NCBI GenBank assembly: GCA_035551355.1
Contig: DASZNF010000038.1
Span: forward strand, 1-64,000
Direction of reading: 5' to 3'
Length of the DNA: 64,000 bases
Origin: DATATV01 sp035551355
GTDB lineage: Bacteria > Actinomycetota > Actinomycetes > Mycobacteriales > Pseudonocardiaceae
Shown piece by piece: positions 34,378-43,507 of the stretch. Position 1 is the stretch's first letter. Each line of letters begins with the position of its first letter. A program made the position numbers and the translations under genes. A model generated the notes under the pieces. It ran no database searches and had not been told where the DNA came from. It was given only the letters and a program-made list of their open reading frames with translations.

Positions 34378-35801
34378 GGCCGACGCAGGTTGAGCACGAT
34401 GATGCGCGGATCGGTCATGTCCTGCACCGCGTAGCGCGGCCCTTCCACGCCGTGCCCGCTGTCCTTGACCCCGCCGTAGGGCATGGCGTCGGCGTGGTAA
34501 CTCGACGTGTCGTTGACCAGGACGCCGCCCACCCGTAGTGAACGAGCGGCGTGGAAGGCCCGGTCCAGATCCTGGGTGAACACGCCGGTCTGCAGACCGT
34601 AGCGCCCGGCGTTGACCCGGGCGATCGCGTCGTCGAGATCGTCGACCGCGGCCACGGACACCACGGGGGCGAAGATCTCCTTGGTGAGCACGTCGCTGTC
34701 GGCGTCCGGTTCGGCCAGCAACGTTGGGGTCAACAGACTTCCGTCGCGTTCGCCACCGACCCGCAACCGGGCCGAGGAACGCGCGACCCAGTCCTCGGCC
34801 CGTTGCGCGTCGGCCAGCGAGATCAACGGCCCCAGATCGGTGCCCTCGGCCCGGGGATCGCCCGCGGTGAGCGTGCCGACGCGCTCGGCCAGCGCGGTGG
34901 TCAGCTCGTCGAACCGACTGCGGGCGACCAGAATCCGCTGCACGCTGGTGCACACCTGCCCGGCCTTGCGGAATCCGGCGGTGGCCACCAGCCGCACCAC
35001 CTCGTCCAGCCGGGCGTCGTCGGCGACGATGGACACGCTGTTGGAGCCCAGTTCCAGCTGGGTCCGGGCCAGCCCGGCGCCGGCCGAGATCATCCGCCCG
35101 ACCTCGGTCGACCCGGTGAAGGTGTAGAACCGCACCCGATCGTCGTTCAGCAGCGCGGGTCCGAGCACGCTGCCCGGCCCGCACACCAGTTGCAGCAGCC
35201 CGGCGGGCAGACCGGCCTCGGCGAACGCGGTTACCGCGTGGATCGCACTGAGCGGGGTGCGTTCGGCCGGTTTGAGCACCACCGCGTTGCCGGCCGCGAT
35301 AGCCGGGCCGATCTTGTGGGCCACGGTGGACAACGGCGCGTTGAACGGCGCGATCGCCACCACCACCCCGACCGGCACCCGGATGGTGAAGGCCAGCCGG
35401 CCGTCGCTGCCCGGAGTCGCGGCCAGCGGGACCTGTTCGCCCGCGATGCGGATGGCCTCCTGCGCGCACAGCCGGTAGATGGCCACCGCCCGGCGCAGTT
35501 CGTTGCGCGCGTCGGCGGGGGTGAACCCGGTTTCGGCCACGTAGTCGGCCACGATCCGCTCGGCGCCGGCTTCCAGCAGTTCCGCCACGCGGTCCAGGAT
35601 GCGGGCTCGTTCGGCCGGTTCGGGCGGGGTGTCGGCGGCGCGGTGCGCTCCGGCGATCGCGGCCCGCACCTGTTCCGGTGTGGCCTGGGCGATTTCCGCG
35701 ACGACCTCGCCGGAGTACTTGTCCCGCACCGGAATTCGCTCGTCCGAACTGCGCCACTGGCTGTCGGTGAACAGGCCGCTCGGGCGGGTCGCTGTGCTCA
35801 C
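34374..35801 (-). CDS. NAD(P)-dependent aldehyde dehydrogenase
   Basis: 475-residue ALDH-superfamily enzyme that oxidises an aldehyde to acid or CoA-free acyl product. Features: FAPFNAPLS-like AIAPFNAPLSTVAHKIGPA, KPAERTPLSA, FTGSTEVGRMI, catalytic Glu region TQLELGSNSVSIV, catalytic Cys in KAGQVCTSVQR and EIFAPVVSV near the C-terminus. The absence of PWN and presence of PFNAP is typical of lactaldehyde/glyceraldehyde-type ALDHs. GTG 35801 is chosen because GGAG lies eight bases upstream. It is the first gene of the leftward transcript and is translationally coupled to the KstD-like dehydrogenase. Confidence 0.92.
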   Translation of the reverse strand: MSTATRPSGLFTDSQWRSSDERIPVRDKYSGEVVAEIAQATPEQVRAAIAGAHRAADTPPEPAERARILDRVAELLEAGAERIVADYVAETGFTPADARNELRRAVAIYRLCAQEAIRIAGEQVPLAATPGSDGRLAFTIRVPVGVVVAIAPFNAPLSTVAHKIGPAIAAGNAVVLKPAERTPLSAIHAVTAFAEAGLPAGLLQLVCGPGSVLGPALLNDDRVRFYTFTGSTEVGRMISAGAGLARTQLELGSNSVSIVADDARLDEVVRLVATAGFRKAGQVCTSVQRILVARSRFDELTTALAERVGTLTAGDPRAEGTDLGPLISLADAQRAEDWVARSSARLRVGGERDGSLLTPTLLAEPDADSDVLTKEIFAPVVSVAAVDDLDDAIARVNAGRYGLQTGVFTQDLDRAFHAARSLRVGGVLVNDTSSYHADAMPYGGVKDSGHGVEGPRYAVQDMTDPRIIVLNLRRP

Positions 35802-35864
35802 TGCGGGTCTCCTTCGGCATCGCCCCGGCGTCTTGACGCGTGCCCAGAGCCTACCTACCATCTC

Positions 35865-35890
35865 GCATCATGCAAGGCATTGCATGATGC
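35865..35890. promoter_or_regulatory. perfect 11+11 inverted repeat, IclR operator candidate
   Basis: Left arm GCATCATGCAA (35865-35875) and right arm TTGCATGATGC (35880-35890) are perfect complements around a 4-base spacer. The site lies midway in the 147-base gap between the divergent aldehyde dehydrogenase and ThDP-enzyme starts. The same left arm recurs exactly at 30904 in the other divergent promoter of the locus. This strongly suggests a single regulator, most simply the IclR protein encoded between them. Confidence 0.75.
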
Positions 35891-35948
35891 GCAATCCGAC
35901 CAACCAACTCGCTGCGGTTCACAGCGGCGTCGATCGTGGAGGGCAGCC

Positions 35949-37736
35949 ATGGGCCTGACCGGCGCGCAGATCATCACCGACTACCTGGTGCGGGAACGGG
36001 TGCCCTACGCGGTGGGACTGTGCGGGCACGGTGACCTGGGCCTGCTGGACGGCCTGGTCGAGCGCCAGGACGAGATCTCAACCATCTCGGTGCACCACGA
36101 GTCGATCGCCGGGTTCATGGCCGACGCCTACTACCGCGTCGCGCACCAGCCGCTGGCCACGTTCACCTCGTGCGGGCCCGGTTCGGCCAATATGCCGATC
36201 GCCATGGGCTCGGCGCTGATGGACGACTCGGCGTTCCTGGCCATCACCGGCAATGTCGCCACCAGTCAGTTCAACCGCGGTCCGTTCCAGGAGGCCGGAC
36301 GGCACTTCCAGGCCGACTTCCCCACCGCCGCCCGCCCGTACGTCAAACGAAGCTTCCAGGCCACCCGGGCCGAACAGCTCCCGCTGATGCTGCGCCAGGC
36401 CTTCGCGCAGTTGCGCGGCGGCCGCCCCGGTCCGGTGCATCTGGACGTGCCGCTGGACGTGTTCGTGGAACGCACCGACGAACCGGTCCCGGAGCCCGCC
36501 GTCTGGGGCACCGACCAGGTGTCCACCCCCGCGGCCGGGCGGGCCGAGCTGGATGCCGCGTGCGCGCTGATCCGCGACTGCGCACGGGTGCTCATCGTGG
36601 CCGGATCGGGCGTGGCGGGCAGCGAGGCCGAGGCCGAACTGCTGGCCTTCGCCCGCGCCAACGGCTTTCCGGTGGCCACTTCCCCACTGGGCAAGGCCAC
36701 CTTTCCCAGCAGTGATCCGCTGTCCCTCGGTTCGACCGGCCGCAACGGCACCTTCCAGGCCAATCACGCCGCCCGCACCGCGGATCTGGTGCTGGCCTTC
36801 GGCACCCGGTTCGACGACCGCGCCACCAGTTCCTGGCTGCCCGGCTACACCTATTCGTTCCCGCCGACCAAACTCGTGCACGTCCACATCGACGCGGTCG
36901 AACTGGGCCGTAACTTCCCGCCCACCGTGGGCATCCAGGCCTCCCCGCGCGAAGTCCTGCGCCAGCTTTCCGAACGTACGCCAGACTTTCCGGCCGGCGC
37001 CGAAGTACTCGCGACGCGACGACGCTGGCTGGCGGACCTGGCCGCCGCCCGGGACAGGTGGGCCCGGCACATCGAGCCGCACGAGTACTCCGGCGCCACC
37101 CCGATCCGGCCCGAGCGGGTGCTGTCCGAACTGCGCGACGCGCTGCCCGGCGACGGGGTCCTGCTCAGCGATGTGGGCGTGCACCACAACTGGATCGTGC
37201 AGAACTGGCGCACCGACGCCCCGCGAACCCTGTTGCAGAGCTGGGGTTTCGCGGCCATGGGGTTCGGCGTCGGCGGGGTGCTCGGCGCGCAGCTGGCCGC
37301 GCCGGACCGGCCCTCGGTCGCGGTGGTCGGCGACGGCGGATTCCTGATGTTTCCCAGCGCGGTCGCCACCGCCGTGGAGTACGACATTCCGGCGGTGTGG
37401 ATCGTGTGGAACAACGGCGGTTTCGTGTCCATCCGTGACCAGCAGTCGCTCTACTTCGGCGCGAGTCGCCAACTGGCCACCAGTTTCCGGCACGCCAAGG
37501 ACCAGTCCCCCTACTCGCCCGACTTCGCCGCGCTGGCCCGGGGCATGGGCGCGGAGGGCCTGACCGTGACCGAGCCGGCCGATCTGGGTTCGGCGTTCAA
37601 GACGGCGCTGGATCTGCATCGTCCGGTGGTGGTGGACGTGCGGGTGGACGACGCGGTCGGCATGCCGTCCGCGGCCACCTGGGCACTTCCCCCGCTGGCT
37701 CATCCGGAACCGTCGTTCGGCTGGCCGGAAGCCTGA
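35949..37736 (+). CDS. ThDP-dependent C-C lyase/ligase (acetolactate synthase-like)
   Basis: 595-residue thiamine-diphosphate enzyme. The Pyr domain carries the activating Glu in STISVHHESIAGFMADAY, then FTSCGPGSANM; the central domain binds no recognisable FAD. The PP domain has the GDG...NN ThDP motif in VVGDGGFLMFPSAVATAVEY to WIVWNNGGF. It is not a canonical biosynthetic acetolactate synthase. By family it could be a decarboxylase, a carboligase or, like IolD and cyclohexane-1,2-dione hydrolase, a ring-opening diketone hydrolase. ATG 35949 has GGAGGG upstream. It is the first gene of a six-gene operon and probably the key C-C cleaving step. Confidence 0.88.
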   Translation: MGLTGAQIITDYLVRERVPYAVGLCGHGDLGLLDGLVERQDEISTISVHHESIAGFMADAYYRVAHQPLATFTSCGPGSANMPIAMGSALMDDSAFLAITGNVATSQFNRGPFQEAGRHFQADFPTAARPYVKRSFQATRAEQLPLMLRQAFAQLRGGRPGPVHLDVPLDVFVERTDEPVPEPAVWGTDQVSTPAAGRAELDAACALIRDCARVLIVAGSGVAGSEAEAELLAFARANGFPVATSPLGKATFPSSDPLSLGSTGRNGTFQANHAARTADLVLAFGTRFDDRATSSWLPGYTYSFPPTKLVHVHIDAVELGRNFPPTVGIQASPREVLRQLSERTPDFPAGAEVLATRRRWLADLAAARDRWARHIEPHEYSGATPIRPERVLSELRDALPGDGVLLSDVGVHHNWIVQNWRTDAPRTLLQSWGFAAMGFGVGGVLGAQLAAPDRPSVAVVGDGGFLMFPSAVATAVEYDIPAVWIVWNNGGFVSIRDQQSLYFGASRQLATSFRHAKDQSPYSPDFAALARGMGAEGLTVTEPADLGSAFKTALDLHRPVVVDVRVDDAVGMPSAATWALPPLAHPEPSFGWPEA

Positions 37737-37746
37737 GGAGGCGGCG

Positions 37747-38751
37747 TTGAAAGCACTGCTCAAGACCGCGCCCGGCAACGGAAACCTGGACTGGGCCGAC
37801 CGTCCGGAGCCCCGACCCGGCCCCGGCGAGGTGCTGGTGGAACTGGTGGGTGCCGGTCTGTGTCACACCGACACCGGCATGATTACCGGCGCCTACGGAC
37901 CCGACAGTGGTTACACCCCGGCCTTTCCGCTGGTGCTGGGCCACGAATTCCTCGGCCGGGTCGCGGAAACCGGGGCGGGTGTGGACCTTCCGGTCGGCAG
38001 CCGGGTCGTCGGCAGCGCGCATCTGACCTGTGGCGAATGCGTCTGGTGCCGCCGCGGCCGCTCCATGCTGTGCACCCGGCGGCAGGTGCTGGGACTGGAC
38101 GTGGACGGGGTGTTCGCCGAGCGATTCGTGCTGCCCGCCCGCAACCTGGCCGTGCTGCCGCCCGATCTGCCCGACCAGCTGGCGGTGCTGGCCGAACCGT
38201 TCGCGGTGGCCGTGCACGCGGTCGAGGTGGCGCGGCCGGCCGAGACCGAGGACATCTGCGTGCTCGGGCCGGGCCCGGTCGGTCTGCTCACCCTCGGCGC
38301 ACTGGCCGGACAGCGGGTGACCGTGGTCGGCCGGCCGGCGGACGCCGCCCAGGCCGACCGGGCCCGGGCGCTCGGCGCGGCCGAATTCGTCACCGCACAG
38401 GCGGAAGTCGAGGCGCTGCGCGGCCGGTTCGACGTGGTGTTGGAGACCGCGGGAACGGCCGCCGCGGTGACCACCGGAACCCGGCTGCTGGACCAGGGCG
38501 CCCGGCTGATCTGTGTCGGCCTGCCGGCCGAGGAATCCCGGTTCTCCTCGGCCCAGCTGGCCTGGAACGAGCAGACCATCACCGGCTCGCGCGGCTACGA
38601 CCTGTCCACCTGGGCCTCGGTGCCCGGCCGGCTGGCCGCGGCGCCCGGGCTGGCCGACATCGTCACGCACACCGTGCCGCTGGCCGATATCGAGCACGCG
38701 CTGCACCTGGTGGAGACCCGGCAGGCGACCAAGGTCCTGCTGCACCCCTGA
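37747..38751 (+). CDS. zinc-dependent medium-chain alcohol dehydrogenase
   Basis: 334 residues. Catalytic zinc ligands: Cys in GAGLCHTDTG and His-Glu in VLGHEFLGRV. The structural zinc loop has CGECVWCRRGRSMLC. The Rossmann motif is VLGPGPVGLLTLGALAG. The substrate is an unknown secondary alcohol or polyol; such enzymes oxidise threonine, sorbitol and cyclitols. The start is TTG 37747, with GAGGAG seven bases before it and ten bases after the ThDP gene stop. It is gene two of the operon. Confidence 0.9.
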   Translation: MKALLKTAPGNGNLDWADRPEPRPGPGEVLVELVGAGLCHTDTGMITGAYGPDSGYTPAFPLVLGHEFLGRVAETGAGVDLPVGSRVVGSAHLTCGECVWCRRGRSMLCTRRQVLGLDVDGVFAERFVLPARNLAVLPPDLPDQLAVLAEPFAVAVHAVEVARPAETEDICVLGPGPVGLLTLGALAGQRVTVVGRPADAAQADRARALGAAEFVTAQAEVEALRGRFDVVLETAGTAAAVTTGTRLLDQGARLICVGLPAEESRFSSAQLAWNEQTITGSRGYDLSTWASVPGRLAAAPGLADIVTHTVPLADIEHALHLVETRQATKVLLHP

Positions 38752-38790
38752 AACCGGCACCCCTGAAACCGACGCGGAACGACTCGGAAG

Positions 38791-40275
38791 GTGACGAGGT
38801 TGAGCGGACAACAGCCGCACAGCACGGATGTCGTCGTCGTGGGCGGCGGCAACGCCGGATTCACCGCGGCGCACGCCGCCGCCGAGCGCGGCCGACGGGT
38901 GGTCCTGCTGGAACGCGCCCCACGGGACCTGGCCGGTGGCAACAGCTACTACACCGCCGGCGCCACCCGGATAGTCCACAACGGACTCGACGATATCCGG
39001 GATTTCGTCGAACCCGACGAGCGGCACGCGCGCACCACCGTGCCGCCGTACTCGGCCGAGGAGTTCAGCGCCGATCTGGTGAAGGTCACCGAGGGCCGGA
39101 ACAACCCCAGGATGACCGAGTTGCTCGTCGACGGCAGTGGCGACACGATCCGCTGGCTGGCCGGCAAAGGCGTGCGCTACCGGTTGATGTACGAACGTCA
39201 GGCCTACGCGCGGGCCGACGGCAGCTACCTGTTCTGGGGCGGGCTGCACGTCGGCAACGTGGACGGCGGGATCGGCCTGATCACCGACCACACCCGCATC
39301 GCCGAGACCGAAGGCGTGGACATCCGTTATGGCCACACGGTTTCCGGGTTCGACACCGAGGGTGGCGCGGTCACCGGCGTGCACTACACCACCCCAGACG
39401 GCGGCGCCGGCGAGTTGCGGGCCGAGTCGGTGATCGTCACCTCGGGCGGATTCGAGGCCGATCCGGCCATGCGGGAGAAGCACCTCGGCCCCGGCTGGGC
39501 CAACGCGAAGGTCCGCGGCACGCCCTACAACACCGGCGAACTGATCTTCGCCGCGCTGGACCTCGGCGCGGCCCGTGGCGGCGACTGGTCGACCTGTCAC
39601 AGCGTGGCCTGGGACGCGTTCGCCGAACACAACGAGAGCAACCGAGAACTCACCAACCGGCTGACCCGGCAGAGCTATCCACTGGGCATCGTGGTGAACC
39701 TCGAGGGTCACCGGTTCGTCGACGAGGGCGCGGACTTCCGCAACTACACCTATGCCAAGTACGGCAAGGAAATCCTCGGTCAGCCCGGCTCGGTGGCGTT
39801 CCAGCTCTTCGACGCCGACCTGCGCCCGCTGCTGCGCACCGAGGAGTACGACATGCCCGGCATCAGTGTGGTGCGCGCGGACAGTCTGGCGGAACTGGCC
39901 CGCGGCATCGACGTCGACCCGGCCGCGCTGACCGCGACCGTGAAGGAGTTCAACGAATCCATCTCCGGCGGCGAGTTCGACCCGACCGTGAAGGACGGCC
40001 GCCGCGCCGCCGTCACCCCACCCAAGAGCAACTGGGCCGCGCCGATCCGGCGCGCGCCCTTCTACGCCTACCCGGTGACCTGCGGCATCACCTTCACCTT
40101 CGGCGGATTGGCGGGTGATGACGACGGTCGGGTGCTGCGCCCGGACGGTTCGGCCATCCCCGGGCTGTTCGCCGCCGGGGAAGCACTCGGCGGCCTGTTC
40201 TCCGGCAACTATCCCGGCGGCTCCGGCCTCACCGCGGGCATGGTGTTCGGCCGCCGCGCGGGCGCGGTCGCCTGA
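38791..40275 (+). CDS. FAD-dependent dehydrogenase, TcuA/fumarate-reductase-like
   Basis: 494 residues. FAD motif DVVVVGGGNAGFTAAHAAAE, then LLERAPRDLAGGNSYYTAGA as in tricarballylate dehydrogenase TcuA; substrate-domain block GIVVNLEGHRFVDEGADFRN; C-terminal FAD block GLFAAGEALGGLFSGNYPGG with SGLTAGMVFGR. It oxidises a CH-CH bond next to a carboxylate or ketone, or does the reverse. It is distinct from the KstD-like protein across the divergent promoter, so the locus has two such enzymes. GTG 38791 or in-frame TTG 38800 (with a GAGG just before it) could be the start. Confidence 0.88.
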   Translation: MTRLSGQQPHSTDVVVVGGGNAGFTAAHAAAERGRRVVLLERAPRDLAGGNSYYTAGATRIVHNGLDDIRDFVEPDERHARTTVPPYSAEEFSADLVKVTEGRNNPRMTELLVDGSGDTIRWLAGKGVRYRLMYERQAYARADGSYLFWGGLHVGNVDGGIGLITDHTRIAETEGVDIRYGHTVSGFDTEGGAVTGVHYTTPDGGAGELRAESVIVTSGGFEADPAMREKHLGPGWANAKVRGTPYNTGELIFAALDLGAARGGDWSTCHSVAWDAFAEHNESNRELTNRLTRQSYPLGIVVNLEGHRFVDEGADFRNYTYAKYGKEILGQPGSVAFQLFDADLRPLLRTEEYDMPGISVVRADSLAELARGIDVDPAALTATVKEFNESISGGEFDPTVKDGRRAAVTPPKSNWAAPIRRAPFYAYPVTCGITFTFGGLAGDDDGRVLRPDGSAIPGLFAAGEALGGLFSGNYPGGSGLTAGMVFGRRAGAVA

Positions 40276-40329
40276 CCTCGATTCCCCTGTCCCCCAACGT
40301 ATCTCTCCTCAACGAAGCGGAAGACGATC

Positions 40330-41712
40330 ATGACAATCAACGACAACCCGGCGCACCTCACCCCCGACAAGAAGGCCGTCCGCATCGCCGTGTCCTCCGG
40401 CGTGGTCGGCACCGCCGTGGAGTACTACGACTTCTTTGTCTACGGCACCGCCGCGGCGATCGTGCTGAACAAGCTGTTCTTCCCGACCTTCTCCCCCGCG
40501 CTGGGCACCCTGGCGGCGTTCGCCACCTTCGCCATCGGCTTCGTGGTACGACCGATCGGCGCGATCGTGCTCGGTCACGTCGGCGACCGGGTGGGCCGCA
40601 AGAAGGCGCTGGTGTTCTCGCTGCTGCTGATGGGCGTGGCCACCATCGCCATCGGCTTCCTGCCCACCTATCGCACCGCGGGCGTGGTCGCGCCGGTCCT
40701 GCTGGTCACCCTGCGCCTGGTGCAGGGCCTGGCGCTGGGCGGCGAATGGGGCGGGGCCACGGTGCTGGCCAGCGAGTACGCCGAGCGGGAGAATCGCGGC
40801 TGGCTGGCCTCGTTCGTGCAGACCGGTTCACCGATCGGGCTGCTCATCTCCTCCGGCGCGTTCGCCCTGGTGGGGCTGGGATCCGATGCCTGGGTGGCCG
40901 ACTGGGGTTGGCGGATTCCGTTCCTGGCCAGCGCGGTGCTGGTCGGGATCGGACTGTGGATCCGGTTGCGCATCATGGAATCCCCGGAGTTCAAGCGGGC
41001 CACCGCGGCCGGTGAGATGTCCGAACGACCCCCGATCATCGAGGTGTTCCGGGATTCCTGGCGGCAGGTGCTGATCGCCATCGCCATCCGGTTCTCCCCG
41101 GACATCGGCTTCTACATCGCGGCCACGTTCCTGGTCAGCTACGCGGTGACCACGGAGCACTATCACGAGGGAGACATCCTGGCCTGCGTGGCGATCGCCG
41201 CGGCGATCGAGGTGTTCACCATCCCGTACTTCGGCCGGTTGTCCGACCGGTTGGGGCGCAAGAAAGTCTACATCGCGGGCGTGGTTTTCTGGCTGCTGCT
41301 GGCGTTCCCGTTGTTCGGGCTGATCTCCAGCGGTTCGGTGTTCCTCTGCGGCATCGGCGTGGTGCTGGCCCTGGCCATCGGGCACAGTTCCACCTGGGGC
41401 CTCGGCGCGGCGATCAACTCCGAGTTGTTCCCGACCCGGTACCGCACCACCGGCGCGGCGCTGGGCCTGAACGTGTCCAACATCATCGGCGGTGGTCCCG
41501 CGCCGTTGATCGCCTCGGCGCTGGTGCTGGTGGCCGGGGGCGGATCGTGGCTGGTGTCGCTGTACATCATCGTGGCCGGCCTGCTCAGTCTGATCGCCGT
41601 CATGGCGATGCGCGAGACCCGCAACCTGGATCTGTCCGTCGACTACACCCGTAAGTCCCCGGCGACCCGCGAGTCCGACCCGGTCCGTGAGGTCGAAGGG
41701 CAGGCGCGGTGA
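40330..41712 (+). CDS. MHS-family MFS transporter (carboxylate/shikimate type)
   Basis: 460 residues, twelve membrane helices, metabolite:H+ symporter group. Signatures: GTAVEYYDFFVYGTAAAIVL in helix 1, HVGDRVGRKKALVFSLLLMG (loop 2-3), LALGGEWGGATVLASEYA, WGWRIPFLASAVLVGIG before the central loop, and LSDRLGRKKVYIAG. The group imports alpha-ketoglutarate, citrate, shikimate, proline betaine or hydroxybenzoates. Located inside the operon, it most likely brings in the substrate of the pathway. The stop overlaps the next gene's start (GTGA). Confidence 0.93.
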   Translation: MTINDNPAHLTPDKKAVRIAVSSGVVGTAVEYYDFFVYGTAAAIVLNKLFFPTFSPALGTLAAFATFAIGFVVRPIGAIVLGHVGDRVGRKKALVFSLLLMGVATIAIGFLPTYRTAGVVAPVLLVTLRLVQGLALGGEWGGATVLASEYAERENRGWLASFVQTGSPIGLLISSGAFALVGLGSDAWVADWGWRIPFLASAVLVGIGLWIRLRIMESPEFKRATAAGEMSERPPIIEVFRDSWRQVLIAIAIRFSPDIGFYIAATFLVSYAVTTEHYHEGDILACVAIAAAIEVFTIPYFGRLSDRLGRKKVYIAGVVFWLLLAFPLFGLISSGSVFLCGIGVVLALAIGHSSTWGLGAAINSELFPTRYRTTGAALGLNVSNIIGGGPAPLIASALVLVAGGGSWLVSLYIIVAGLLSLIAVMAMRETRNLDLSVDYTRKSPATRESDPVREVEGQAR

Positions 41713-42653
41713 CGGTCCTGGTGACCGGCGGCGCCGGATTCCTCGGCCGGGCGGTGGTGCGCGCGTTGGCGGACCTCGGCGAGCAGGTGGTGAGCTTCGA
41801 CCGAGCCGCGACCGGCGCGCCACTGCCCGCCGGGGTGACCGGGATCAGCGGCGACATCACCGACCGGCCGGCGCTGGAAACGTTGCTGCGCAAGCACAGG
41901 GTGACCGAGGTGGTGCACGGCGCGGCCATCGTCGGGGTCACCGCGAGCGTGGCCGGGCTGGCCGATGCGGTGCGAGTCAACATCGACGGCTCGGTCGCGC
42001 TGTTCGAGGCGGTCACCCGGGTCGGCGGCGTCCGGCGCCTGGTCGACCTGTCCTCGGAGGAGACCTACGGCCATTTCACCGCCGACCCGATCCCCGAAGA
42101 CGCCCCGACCCGGCCCATTTCCCCTTATGGCATAACGAAACACGCGGTGGAGGGCCTGGGCAGGTACTACGCGGACCAGCACGCGCTGCCATACGCCGCG
42201 GTGCGCCTGTGCTGGGTCTACGGTCCGGGCTTCCCACGCCGGCGGCTACCCCAGCCGTGGCTGGAGGACGCGGCCGCCGGGCGGGCCAGCAACCTCGCCC
42301 GGGGCGGCGATCAGCGCATCGATTTCACCTACGTCGACGACGCCGTCAACGGCATCCTGGTCGTGTTGCGCGCCAAGCAGCCGACGCACGACGCGTACAA
42401 CATCGCCACCGGCGAGGCGACCGGAATCCGTGCCCTGGCAACGGAAATCGCCGCGCTGTGCCCCGGCTGGCAGGTCGATCTCGGCCCCGGCCCGCTGGAC
42501 ATGGCCCCCGGTGTGGCCGCCGCCGACAAGGGCGCCCTGGACATCACCCGGGCCCGCGCCCTCGGCTACGCCCCGCGCGTCCCGCTGGCCGAGGGCCTGG
42601 CCCGCACGCTGGCCGCCATCACGACCCCGCAACCGACAGGGAGCATGCCGTGA
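41709..42653 (+). CDS. extended SDR (NAD-dependent epimerase/dehydratase)
   Basis: 314 residues with a Rossmann start TVLVTGGAGFLGRAVVRAL, then SSEETYGHF, the catalytic pair in SPYGITKHAVEG (Y-x-x-x-K), VRLCWVYGPG and a C-terminal DFTYVDDAVNGILVVL as in sugar-nucleotide and aldonate epimerases. It may oxidise or epimerise a sugar- or cyclitol-like intermediate. GTG 41709 overlaps the transporter stop by four bases and its own stop overlaps the following TIM-barrel gene, so the three genes are tightly coupled. Confidence 0.9.
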   Translation: MTVLVTGGAGFLGRAVVRALADLGEQVVSFDRAATGAPLPAGVTGISGDITDRPALETLLRKHRVTEVVHGAAIVGVTASVAGLADAVRVNIDGSVALFEAVTRVGGVRRLVDLSSEETYGHFTADPIPEDAPTRPISPYGITKHAVEGLGRYYADQHALPYAAVRLCWVYGPGFPRRRLPQPWLEDAAAGRASNLARGGDQRIDFTYVDDAVNGILVVLRAKQPTHDAYNIATGEATGIRALATEIAALCPGWQVDLGPGPLDMAPGVAAADKGALDITRARALGYAPRVPLAEGLARTLAAITTPQPTGSMP

Positions 42654-43507
42654 CCACTCCGCTCGCGCTCGGCGGCACCACCTACAGCTGGCTGCACCAG
42701 GCCCCGTTGTCCGAGGCCATCGACGGCCTCGCCGCGGCCGGCTTCCGGCAGATCGAGATCACCACCGCGTCGCCGCACCTGCAGGCCACCGCGTTCGGCA
42801 AGTACGAACGGCACGAACTGCGCCGCACCCTGACCGCCCGCGGCCTCACCGTCACCTCCACCAATCCCGGTTTCCTGGACATCAACCTGATCAGTCCCAG
42901 CAACGACTTCCGCGACACCAGCGTGCGCGCCATCCTGGCCGAACTGGAGCTGGCGCACGACCTGGAAGCCCCGATCATCATCCTGATCCCCGGCCGCAGG
43001 CACGCGCTGTCCCCGGCGCCGGAGCAGGCGTGCCGCTGGTGGCTGGACCAGGCCCTGGCCATCCTGCTGGCCCGAGCCGAGCAGCTGGGCGTCACCATCG
43101 CGTTGGAAACCAGCCCCTACGGTTACCTCGGCGACGCCCGCTCCCTGGCCGAGCTGGTCGACCACGTCGACTCGCCGAACCTCGGCATCGCCTACGACGT
43201 GGCCAACACCATCAACACCGAGGACCCGGCCGAGGGGGTGCGCACCGCCGGACACCGCATCCGCCTGGCGCACATGAGCGACACCTGGCGCGACCGGTGG
43301 GCCCACACCTCCCCCGGCCGAGCCGAGGTCGACTTCGAGGCCTACGCGGAAGCGTTGCGCGCCAACGACTTCACCGGCGTCACCATCTTCGAGCTGATCG
43401 ACCTCGAACCGCCGCTACCCCGCCTGCACGACGACATCGCCACCTTCGAGAAACTCGGCTGGTCCCGCGCCCACACCGGCACCCGGCCCGGCCGGGCCGG
43501 TCAGTAA
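42650..43507 (+). CDS. xylose-isomerase-like TIM barrel (sugar isomerase/epimerase)
   Basis: 285-residue AP_endonuc_2 fold protein. Divalent-metal residues are expected in VTIALETSPYGY (Glu), NLGIAYDVANTINTEDP (Asp), RLAHMSDTWRDRW (His) and TIFELID (Glu), spaced as in IolE, IolI and hydroxypyruvate isomerase. It may isomerise a hydroxy-ketone or dehydrate a cyclic intermediate. The GTG start 42650 overlaps the SDR stop. It is the last gene of the operon and overlaps the convergent transglycosylase gene by seven bases, with no terminator between them. Confidence 0.88.
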   Translation: MTTPLALGGTTYSWLHQAPLSEAIDGLAAAGFRQIEITTASPHLQATAFGKYERHELRRTLTARGLTVTSTNPGFLDINLISPSNDFRDTSVRAILAELELAHDLEAPIIILIPGRRHALSPAPEQACRWWLDQALAILLARAEQLGVTIALETSPYGYLGDARSLAELVDHVDSPNLGIAYDVANTINTEDPAEGVRTAGHRIRLAHMSDTWRDRWAHTSPGRAEVDFEAYAEALRANDFTGVTIFELIDLEPPLPRLHDDIATFEKLGWSRAHTGTRPGRAGQ

